Shown here piece after piece: positions 7,078 to 12,516 of a stretch of 13,178 nucleotides of DNA. The notes beneath the pieces are model-generated. The model was not told the origin of the DNA. It saw nothing but the letters and a program-made list of their open reading frames with translations, and did not search any database. The stretch is from Hyphomonadaceae bacterium UBA2389 (GTDB lineage: Bacteria; Pseudomonadota; Alphaproteobacteria; Caulobacterales; Aquidulcibacteraceae): NCBI GenBank assembly GCA_002343395.1, contig DDSN01000144.1, positions 1 to 13,178 of the forward strand. Direction: 5' to 3'. Within the stretch, counting starts at the first letter, position 1; each line of letters starts with the position of its first letter. Made by a program: the position numbers and the translations under genes.

Positions 7078-8415
7078 TTAGGGCGCCACCTCCCCAGCAA
7101 ACGCATCGACCGCGTCCACCAGGCGCGCGATCTGCGCTTCGCTCGTCGCAGGCGAGACCAGCATCATCATGTGAAACGGCGCGATCAGGACGCCGCGATT
7201 GATGAGATAGAGATGGAGCGCGTGATTAAGCTCGCGTTGAGCGAGGGCTGCGCGCATCTCGGCGGCGTTCTTCGGCGGCGCCGGCGCGAACACGATCTCG
7301 GCGCGGGCGCCGACGTGGACCACGCACCACGGCAACTTGCGGCGCGCGATGACGGCGTTAAGGCCGGAGACGAGCTTTTCGGTTCCCGCCAGCATGGTCT
7401 CATAAGCCTCCGGCGTGGCCACCTCCTTCAAGGTCGCGGCGATCGCGGCGATGCCGGCGGCGTTGCCAGCCAGCGTAGTGCCGATTCCAGAGCGGCCTTG
7501 ACCTTGGGAGACAGAGGCTATGCGCTCCGCGAACGCCGCGCTCACGCCCCACACCGCCGCCGGAAAGCCGCCGGCGATGGCCTTGCCGATGCAGAGTGCG
7601 TCGGGCTCAAGATTCCAAGCTTTCGTCGCGCCGCCCGGCCCGGTCGAGAGCGTGTGGGTTTCGTCGATGATCAGCAACGCGCCGGCTTTCAGCGTCAGCG
7701 CGCGCAAGCGCTTGTGGAAGCCCTCCTCCGGCCGGATCATGCCGCAATTGGTCATCGCCGGCTCGCACAACACGGCGGCAACATCGCCTGGCGCAAGCGC
7801 TGCTTCGAGCGCGCCGACATCGTTCCACGGAACCGCGCGCGTGGTCTTCGTCATGTCGAACACTTGGCCGACGAGCCCTGCGTCCGGGCGCGTGCGGCCA
7901 TGGCGCAATTCAACGAAGCAATCCTCGACCATGCCATGATAACAGCCGTCGAACACCACGATCACGGTCTTGCGCGTGACCGCGCGGGCCCAGCGGATCA
8001 GCGCGCGGTTGGCGTCGGAGGCCGAAAGCGTGGCTTGCCAGAACGGCAGCCCGAAGCGGTCGGCAAGCAGCGCGCCGGCTTCCGCAGCGCGTTCGGTCGG
8101 CAACATATACGTGGCGCCGCGGCGCAACTGCTCCGCCACCGCGCGCGCGACGGGGGCGAGCGCGTGGCCGAACATGCCCGGCGTGTCGCCAAGGCAGAAA
8201 TCATCGTAGGTGTTGTCGTCGATATCGGTGAGCGTCGCGCCTTCGGCGTCTTCGACCACGATGGGAAACGGCGTCGCCCAATCGCGCATCCAGTGCGTCG
8301 GCGCGCCGGAGAGCCAGTGTAGTGCGAGCGCTTCTGCTTGCACCGCGGACTTAGGGTGCGCGGCGACGAAGGCTTCAGTCTCGCGCGCGATGAGGGGGGC
8401 TAGGTTGTCCGTCAC
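7078..8415 (-). CDS. Class III aminotransferase, glutamate-1-semialdehyde aminomutase-like branch
   Basis: This pyridoxal-phosphate enzyme of 445 aa has fold type I. The cofactor residues are visible: FDGCYHG (about 155-161) stacks the ring, Asp251 in LLIIDETHT binds the pyridine nitrogen, and Lys278 in CIGKAIAGGFPAAVWG is the Schiff-base lysine. GIGTTLAGN corresponds to the second phosphate-binding loop. The first phosphate loop, usually GTEA or GSEA, reads ASDAN (132-136), an unusual variant. These features place it near HemL-like omega-transaminases rather than near the SpuC-like enzyme at the left edge. It is the first gene of the minus-strand polyamine series, so a role in amine or amino-aldehyde metabolism is likely, but its substrate is unknown. 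Translation probably starts at GTG 8415, preceded by a distant GAGG. Its stop lies at the edge of a hairpin repeat. Confidence 0.85.
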   Translation of the reverse strand: MTDNLAPLIARETEAFVAAHPKSAVQAEALALHWLSGAPTHWMRDWATPFPIVVEDAEGATLTDIDDNTYDDFCLGDTPGMFGHALAPVARAVAEQLRRGATYMLPTERAAEAGALLADRFGLPFWQATLSASDANRALIRWARAVTRKTVIVVFDGCYHGMVEDCFVELRHGRTRPDAGLVGQVFDMTKTTRAVPWNDVGALEAALAPGDVAAVLCEPAMTNCGMIRPEEGFHKRLRALTLKAGALLIIDETHTLSTGPGGATKAWNLEPDALCIGKAIAGGFPAAVWGVSAAFAERIASVSQGQGRSGIGTTLAGNAAGIAAIAATLKEVATPEAYETMLAGTEKLVSGLNAVIARRKLPWCVVHVGARAEIVFAPAPPKNAAEMRAALAQRELNHALHLYLINRGVLIAPFHMMMLVSPATSEAQIARLVDAVDAFAGEVAP

Positions 8416-8427
8416 AGAACACCAGCC

Positions 8428-8535
8428 TCGTCATTCCGGGGCCGCCGGAGGCGGAACCCGGAACCTAGGGGATCGTAGAGCACGGCACACTTGCCCCTGG
8501 ATTCCGGCTCTCGCTCCGCGAGGCCGGAATGACGA
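8428..8535. repeat. Dispersed imperfect palindrome, copy 2
   Basis: This element begins TCGTCATTCCGG and ends CCGGAATGACGA. The inner arms CCGGAACCTAGGGG (8458-8471) and CCCCTGGATTCCGG (8494-8507) pair with two mismatches. It starts 13 nt upstream of the GTG start of the HemL-like aminotransferase, so it occupies that gene's expected promoter region. It is followed after exactly 25 nt by a GGACCGC hairpin element, an arrangement repeated at copy 3. Confidence 0.85.
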
Positions 8536-8560
8536 ACTAGGCTAGTCATGGAACAACTAT

Positions 8561-8585
8561 GGACCGCCGGCGCCTCCGCCGGCAA
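8561..8585 (+). repeat. GGACCGC hairpin element, copy after palindrome 2
   Basis: This 25-nt element reads GGACCGC, 14 bases, GCAA. It contains a perfect 7-bp stem GCCGGCG/CGCCGGC (8566-8572 and 8577-8583) with a 4-base loop. It has the same frame as the elements at 418-442, 461-485 and 9406-9430 but a different stem sequence. Confidence 0.75.
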
Positions 8586-8588
8586 TGG

Positions 8589-8631
8589 TTGACCTTAGTA
8601 CCGATTTCCGGTATCGCTACCGCGTGCGGTA
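8589..8631 (+). promoter_or_regulatory. Candidate promoter and four-half-site operator of the brnT module
   Basis: TTGACC (8589-8594) and TATCGC (8612-8617) are spaced by 17 bp, and the GTG proposed as the brnT start lies six bases further on. Overlapping this is an alternating array of the half-site TACCG and its complement CGGTA: 8599-8603, 8609-8613, 8618-8622 and 8627-8631. Centres are 9-10 bp apart, close to one helical turn. Autoregulation by the antitoxin is typical for toxin-antitoxin operons, so this is a plausible operator, though unproven. Confidence 0.45.
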
Positions 8632-8911
8632 TGAATGGGACAAGGCGAAAGCCGCCGTGAATCTGCGCTTGCACGGTGTCGATTTCGCGGACGCTATCCC
8701 GGCGCTTGAGGACCCCAACCGCATCGAAGAAGCGGATGATCGCTTCGATTACGGCGAAGAGCGAGACATCGTCATTGGCATGTCCAGAGGCGGCGTGCTC
8801 TTCGTCGTCGTGACCAATCGCGACGAGAGAACCAAGCGCATCATTTCAGCGCGGAAAGCCACGAAGCATGAGCAAAACAGGTATCACGCGGGCGACCATG
8901 AAGTCTGGTAA
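8624..8911 (+). CDS. brnT: BrnT-family toxin (RelE-like ribonuclease)
   Basis: BrnT toxins are small RelE-fold ribonucleases that cut RNA and arrest growth unless bound by their antitoxin. The 95-aa product has the complete family pattern: VRYEWDKAKAAVNLRLHGVDF at the N-terminus, RFDYGEERDIVIGMSRGGVLFVVVTNRDE in the centre and RIISARKATKHEQNRY at the end. I prefer GTG 8624 as the start because family members begin at the (M)RYEWD block. The longer reading from ATG 8585 adds 13 residues, starts inside a repeat hairpin, and has no better ribosome site. The stop overlaps the downstream antitoxin gene. The reading frame is intact, with no sign of decay. The module is bracketed by two composite repeats and runs opposite to its neighbours. 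Confidence 0.88.
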   Translation: MRYEWDKAKAAVNLRLHGVDFADAIPALEDPNRIEEADDRFDYGEERDIVIGMSRGGVLFVVVTNRDERTKRIISARKATKHEQNRYHAGDHEVW

Positions 8912-9230
8912 GGGTCAAACGGATTGGACGCGACTGCAGGCCATGTCGGACGCAGACGTGCGCAAAGCCGCTCGCGCGGACCCGGACGCGCAACCGCTCA
9001 GCAAAGCGCGCTTGGCAGCCATGCGCCGCGTTTCGCGCGTCAAGGCGCTGCGTGAACGCATGGGGCTGACGCAGCGCGAGTTTGCCGAAGCATTTCATCT
9101 GCCGCTGACCACGCTGCGCGACTGGGAACAGCGCCGCAGCACGCCCGACGCCCCCGCCCGCGCGCTGCTGCTAGCGATCGAGCGCGACCCGAAGAAAATG
9201 ATGGCGCTGCTGGCGGAGCGGGGCCCCTAA
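8898..9230 (+). CDS. HTH antitoxin of the BrnT module (BrnA-like N-terminus plus XRE-type helix-turn-helix)
   Basis: This is the partner gene of brnT, probably a DNA-binding antitoxin that neutralises the toxin and represses the operon. With the ATG at 8898 the protein is 110 aa. Residues 8-21 (TDWTRLQAMSDADV) resemble the start of BrnA antitoxins. The rest is not the BrnA ribbon-helix-helix; instead an XRE-type helix-turn-helix spans about residues 47-90 (MGLTQREFAEAFHLPLTTLR, then DWEQRRSTPDAPARALL). An alternative ATG at 8868 would add 10 residues, and neither start has a strong ribosome site. The gene overlaps brnT by 14 nt from 8898 (44 nt from 8868), fitting coupled translation. Antitoxins of this HTH kind beside BrnT-like toxins are known. 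The pairing here rests on overlap and domain content. Confidence 0.8.
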   Translation: MKSGKGQTDWTRLQAMSDADVRKAARADPDAQPLSKARLAAMRRVSRVKALRERMGLTQREFAEAFHLPLTTLRDWEQRRSTPDAPARALLLAIERDPKKMMALLAERGP

Positions 9231-9255
9231 GAGTACGCTGTTTCAACAGACTGCT

Positions 9256-9380
9256 CCGCCATTCCGGACGCGTGGCACGCGCGATCCGGAACCCAGGAGC
9301 AAACGCGCTGTGCCTTGCGATGTGCCTTGCGATCTCCTGGGTTCCGGGTTCTCGGCTCTCGCCGAGCCCCGGAATGACGA
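9256..9380. repeat. Dispersed imperfect palindrome, copy 3
   Basis: This 125-nt copy has the strongest inner stem: CCGGAACCCAGGAG (9286-9299) pairs perfectly over 14 bp with CTCCTGGGTTCCGG (9334-9347). Its ends are CCGCCATTCCGG and CCGGAATGACGA. It is longer than the others partly because TGTGCCTTGCGA is tandemly doubled at 9309-9332 in the loop. It lies 25 nt after the antitoxin stop and may serve as a 3' structure for that mRNA. Confidence 0.85.
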
Positions 9381-9405
9381 ACTCTTTTCATCATCGCACC
9401 AATAT

Positions 9406-9430
9406 GGACCGCTGGCACCCTTGCCGGCAA
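9406..9430 (+). repeat. GGACCGC hairpin element, copy after palindrome 3
   Basis: GGACCGC, 14 bases and GCAA again make 25 nt. The stem is GCTGGCA against TGCCGGC, one wobble short of perfect. It stands exactly 25 nt after palindrome copy 3, the same spacing as at 8535-8561, and lies 25 nt past the DUF1877 stop codon. Confidence 0.7.
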
Positions 9431-9455
9431 TGCACATCCGGCGCGTATGAGACAA

Positions 9456-10097
9456 TCATGAAATCACAACGACCACATGCTGCCTCGCGTTCACCGCGCG
9501 ATTGTAGAGCGTTTGCAGGCGTTTCAGCTGAGGCAAATAGAACTCATCGAGCTCCGTCGCTTCGTAGTCGCCCCCCATGCATAGCGCCTCCATCTCTGCG
9601 ACATCGAAGCGACCCCGGAGCCATGCTTCGTCCAAGTCGTTGAGCGCCGCCGCTAACCGCTTCACTTCGTTTGGATCAAAGACAGCCGCGGCTCCCAGCC
9701 CGAGATCGGCAATGGTCGGGCCAGCGTCCCCTTCCCGTCGCCCTTGTATTGCTGTTAGCACTGGGTCTTGAGGAAGTCCGTCGAGATCGACGTACTTGCA
9801 CCCCATTGATTCCAATTGTTGCGAGAGCGCCGCCTTCAAGGCATCGACCCCACGGATCGATGGATCGACTCCCATTAAAGCTGCTTGATGTCGCTCTTCA
9901 GCCCGCCCAGTTTCCGAGCACAACCACGACAACACCTGCCAATCTTTGTCGACATAGAGGCATTCGCTTGTCCCGATATCGGCTGTCTTGGTGAGGTCCC
10001 AAGACATTTCGTTCAGCCCCCAAAACTTCTCAGGGTCAGACTTCACCGCGTTCAGATCAGTGTCGTTCACACGCGCATAGTACGCGACAACGCTCAT
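9456..10097 (-). CDS. DUF1877 (YfbM-like) family protein
   Basis: This 213-aa protein has no assigned function; I recognise it as DUF1877, the family of E. coli YfbM. Family-like features are the short N-terminus MSVVAYYARVNDTDLNAV, the central YVDKDWQVLSWL helix (the family's DKaWh-LH block), and GLGAAAVFDPNEVKRLAAAL. The closing part contains LRGRFDVAEM and ends LYNRAVNARQHVVVVIS. No signal peptide or membrane segment is visible, so it is probably cytoplasmic. GGGAGG lies at a good distance before the ATG at 10097. It starts 35 nt after the aldehyde dehydrogenase stop and could be read from that operon, but its base composition is visibly more AT-rich than its neighbours. It may therefore be an acquired gene rather than a polyamine gene. 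Confidence 0.8.
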   Translation of the reverse strand: MSVVAYYARVNDTDLNAVKSDPEKFWGLNEMSWDLTKTADIGTSECLYVDKDWQVLSWLCSETGRAEERHQAALMGVDPSIRGVDALKAALSQQLESMGCKYVDLDGLPQDPVLTAIQGRREGDAGPTIADLGLGAAAVFDPNEVKRLAAALNDLDEAWLRGRFDVAEMEALCMGGDYEATELDEFYLPQLKRLQTLYNRAVNARQHVVVVIS

Positions 10098-10132
10098 TTA
10101 CCGCCTCCCGACGACAGACCACATCGCCTCAC

Positions 10133-11623
10133 TCACGCCCGATACGTCACGCTGATCCCCTTCAGCTCGGTGTATTTCTCCAGCGCGTGCAGCGAGCGGT
10201 CGCGGCCGAAGCCGGATTGTTTCGCGCCGCCGAACGGCACCGTGATGTCGCAGGCATCCCAGCCATTGATCCATACCAAACCGCTGCGCAGCTTGCGCGC
10301 GACGCGATGGGCGCGGGAGATGTTGCCTGTCCACATGCCGGACGCGAGGCCATAGACAGTGTCGTTGGCGATGCGCACGGCTTCGTCTTCGTCCTTGAAG
10401 GCGATGACGCCCAGCACCGGCCCGAACACTTCCTCGCGCGCTAGCGTATCCGTGTTCTTGATGTTGGCGAACACGGTGGGCTCGACGTAGAAGCCCCCGC
10501 TCTCCGCGCGCACGCGCGAACCGCCAGCGACGAGCGTGCCGCCTTCGGCCTTGGCCTTCTCGACATAGCCGAGCACGCGCTTCATCTGACCTTCGGTGAC
10601 CAGCGCGCCGGCGACGCTTCCCGGATCGAGCGGATCGCCCGGCATGTACTGCCCTGCTCGCGCGCGCACTTTTTCGATGAACGCATCCTTGATTGACGCT
10701 TCGACCAGCAAGCGTGACGCTGCGTTGCAGACTTCCCCTTGGTTGAAGAAGATCCCCCACGCGGCGGCGTCCGCCGCTTCATCCAAATTCTCAGCATCCG
10801 CGAACACGATTTGCGGGCTTTTGCCGCCGAGCTCCAACGCCACGCGCTTCAAATTGCTTTCGCCGGAATACACCATCAGCTTACGGCCGACTTCGCCCGA
10901 GCCAGTAAACGCGATCAAATCCACATCCATGTGGCGCGCCAACGCCTGGCCCGCACTTTCTCCGAAGCCCGGCACGACATTGAGCACGCCCGGCGGCACG
11001 CCGGCTTCGAGCGCGAGTTCGCCCAGTTTCAACGCCGTCAGCGGCGATTGCTCGGCGGGCTTGAGCACGATGGAATTGCCGGCCGCCAGCGCCGGCGCCA
11101 CCTTCCAGCAGGCCATGTGCAGCGGGAAATTCCATGGCACGATGGCGCCGACGACGCCCAGTGGCTCGCGCACGACGAAAGACAGGCGTTCGGCCGGCGT
11201 CGTCGCCACTTCGCCGTACACCTTGTCGAGCGCTTCGGCGTACCAGCGGATAGAGTTGATCGAGGTGGGGATGTCGATCGACCGCGTGTCGCGGATCGGC
11301 TTGCCCATATCGAGCGTTTCTAGCAGCGCCAGCTCCTCGAGATCACGCTCCATCAACTCCGCCAGACGGAACATGATCTTCTTCTTCTCGCGCGGCGTTT
11401 TGAGCCGCCAACGGCCATCTTCAAACGCGGCGCGCGCAGCCTTGACGGCTGCGTCGACATCCTCGGGGCCGCATTCGGCGACCTGGTTGAGCACACTACC
11501 GTCACGCGGCGTCGTGTTGGCGAAGGTCTTGCCCGATTTGGCGGCGACCAGCGCGCCGTCGATGACAGCGTGGCTGGGCAACTTGAGCGCCGCGGCGCGG
11601 GCGAGGTTGTCGTGTAGGGTCAT
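10133..11623 (-). CDS. puuC: NAD(P)-dependent aldehyde dehydrogenase, PuuC-like
   Basis: This cytoplasmic dehydrogenase oxidises an aldehyde to the acid. In this setting that is probably gamma-glutamyl-gamma-aminobutyraldehyde, giving the PuuD substrate. I chose ATG 11623 (MTLHDNLARAA, 496 aa) because it gives the length of PuuC; a 19-residue upstream extension has no family resemblance. The catalytic set is complete: Asn165 in IVPWNFPLHM, Lys188 in VLKPAEQSPL, FTGSGEVGRK for cofactor binding, general base Glu264 in LELGGKSPQIVF, and nucleophile Cys299 in NQGEVCNAASR. EEVFGPVLGVIAF and PFGGAKQSGFGRD follow as expected. It lies 32 nt downstream of a TetR gene on the same strand, apart from the other puu genes because of the repeat/toxin-antitoxin interval. 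Related dehydrogenases act on betaine aldehyde or aminobutyraldehyde, so substrate is inferred. Confidence 0.88.
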   Translation of the reverse strand: MTLHDNLARAAALKLPSHAVIDGALVAAKSGKTFANTTPRDGSVLNQVAECGPEDVDAAVKAARAAFEDGRWRLKTPREKKKIMFRLAELMERDLEELALLETLDMGKPIRDTRSIDIPTSINSIRWYAEALDKVYGEVATTPAERLSFVVREPLGVVGAIVPWNFPLHMACWKVAPALAAGNSIVLKPAEQSPLTALKLGELALEAGVPPGVLNVVPGFGESAGQALARHMDVDLIAFTGSGEVGRKLMVYSGESNLKRVALELGGKSPQIVFADAENLDEAADAAAWGIFFNQGEVCNAASRLLVEASIKDAFIEKVRARAGQYMPGDPLDPGSVAGALVTEGQMKRVLGYVEKAKAEGGTLVAGGSRVRAESGGFYVEPTVFANIKNTDTLAREEVFGPVLGVIAFKDEDEAVRIANDTVYGLASGMWTGNISRAHRVARKLRSGLVWINGWDACDITVPFGGAKQSGFGRDRSLHALEKYTELKGISVTYRA

Positions 11624-11655
11624 GCGCGCGCTCTTAGCGCAGCGCGCGCCCGGGC

Positions 11656-12372
11656 TCAAAGCGGCTTCTTGCCCTCGCACACACGGCGAAAGCCCGCAGC
11701 CGCGTAAGCGATCATGCGCGGCTCGAAGGCGGGGATATCCGTCGATTTGCAGACGCCGTCGGAGAGCCGGTCGATGCGGCCCGTTTCGGCAAGCGAAAGT
11801 GTGAGCGAGCCGGAGAGAAAATTGTAGCTCCAGTACAGATCCTCACGCGTCGCCTTCGGCATGGCGCGCTGCAACAAGTCGATCAAGCGGTGGATGACCG
11901 GATCGAAATAGCGCGTCATCACCTCCCCGCCCCACGCGGTCGATGAGTTCACCAAGCCCACGAGCGCAAAGTAGTTGCGCCAATGCGGTCCACCCGTCTG
12001 CAGCACATGCAGCACGGGATGGAGAAACGCCTCGATCGCCCCTTCCACCGTGACCTTGTCGCCAAGCTTGGATTCGTAATCATCCATCGCCTGGATGCGT
12101 TGGGCGTTGATGACCTCGGCCCGACGCAGAAAGACAGCGTCGAACAGCTCTTGCTTGGTGTTGAAATAATAGTGGATGAGCGCGGTGTTGACGTGCGCGC
12201 GGCGCGCCACTTCGCGGGTAGTCACCCCGTGAAAGCCGTGCTTCGAGAAAATTTCCTCGGCGACGTCGAGAATAGCGTCGCGCGTCTCCTTCGTTCGCGC
12301 GGCCGCTTCCGCCTTAGCGGGGCGGCCCACGCGGCTCTTACGGCGCCCGATCGCTTCAGACTGAATGCTCAT
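11656..12372 (-). CDS. TetR-family transcriptional regulator
   Basis: This is a dimeric ligand-responsive repressor, 238 aa from ATG 12372. A longer reading from a TTG at 12474 would run through the divergent promoter region and is unlikely. A basic arm (GRRKSRVGRPAK) precedes the TetR_N domain at about residues 30-76. That domain contains AEEIFSKHGFHGVTTREVAR, then the recognition helix HVNTALIHYYFNTKQELFDAV. The C-terminal ligand and dimer region (GGPHWRNYFALVGLVNSSTAW onward) resembles the group seen in PsrA- or PhaD-like regulators, although I cannot settle the subgroup. It is divergent from a TonB-dependent receptor and upstream of the aldehyde dehydrogenase, so it may control either or both. 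No Shine-Dalgarno site is visible at its start. Its inducer is unknown; a polyamine-derived or other organic acid is possible. Confidence 0.88.
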   Translation of the reverse strand: MSIQSEAIGRRKSRVGRPAKAEAAARTKETRDAILDVAEEIFSKHGFHGVTTREVARRAHVNTALIHYYFNTKQELFDAVFLRRAEVINAQRIQAMDDYESKLGDKVTVEGAIEAFLHPVLHVLQTGGPHWRNYFALVGLVNSSTAWGGEVMTRYFDPVIHRLIDLLQRAMPKATREDLYWSYNFLSGSLTLSLAETGRIDRLSDGVCKSTDIPAFEPRMIAYAAAGFRRVCEGKKPL

Positions 12373-12446
12373 GCAAGGCGCGTAACGGCTCTGTTGCGTC
12401 CAATCAACATGCTGCAACGCACAATCCGACGCAGCGGTTTTTGAGT

Positions 12447-12498
12447 TTGACTCTTTCACTCCGCCTGTAAACAAAATTAATCAGCCGATGAATTAATT
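12447..12498 (+). promoter_or_regulatory. Divergent control region: candidate -35 and AT-rich inverted repeat
   Basis: Within the 144-nt gap between the TetR gene and the receptor gene, TTGACT (12447-12452) is a good -35 candidate for the receptor. The -10 is unclear (TAAACA or ACAAAA near 12468-12476). Just downstream AATTAAT (12475-12481) and ATTAATT (12492-12498) form a perfect 7-bp inverted repeat with a 10-base centre, in a region otherwise rich in GC. It sits 18 nt before the receptor ATG. It is a natural candidate operator for the adjacent TetR protein. Confidence 0.4.
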
Positions 12499-12516
12499 CG
12501 CCGGGGAGGAGAAATC

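Noticed and set aside
5591..7081. Plus-strand open frame of 496 codons opposite puuA
   Set aside because: It is antisense to a clear glutamine-synthetase-family gene, has low-complexity Arg/His-rich sequence, and runs into the hairpin repeats at its end.
6931..8322. Plus-strand open frame of 463 codons opposite the HemL-like aminotransferase
   Set aside because: The frame begins inside the intergenic hairpin repeats and its product shows no recognisable domain; the opposite strand has the catalytic Lys and Asp motifs in frame.
8585..8623. 13-codon N-terminal extension of BrnT from ATG 8585
   Set aside because: The ATG lies at the end of a repeat hairpin and the added residues are unlike BrnT, whose members begin at the RYEWD block. 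Not fully excluded.
418..9430. CRISPR array
   Set aside because: The short repeats are few, far apart, in both orientations and not separated by uniform spacers. The variable part is inside the hairpin rather than between repeats.
10596..11804. Plus-strand open frame of 402 codons opposite the aldehyde dehydrogenase
   Set aside because: It is a Ser/Ala/Pro-rich antisense shadow of a gene with complete aldehyde dehydrogenase catalytic residues.
12373..12474. 34-codon N-terminal extension of the TetR gene from a TTG start
   Set aside because: It would consume the divergent promoter region, begins with a rare start codon and adds residues unlike a TetR N-terminus.
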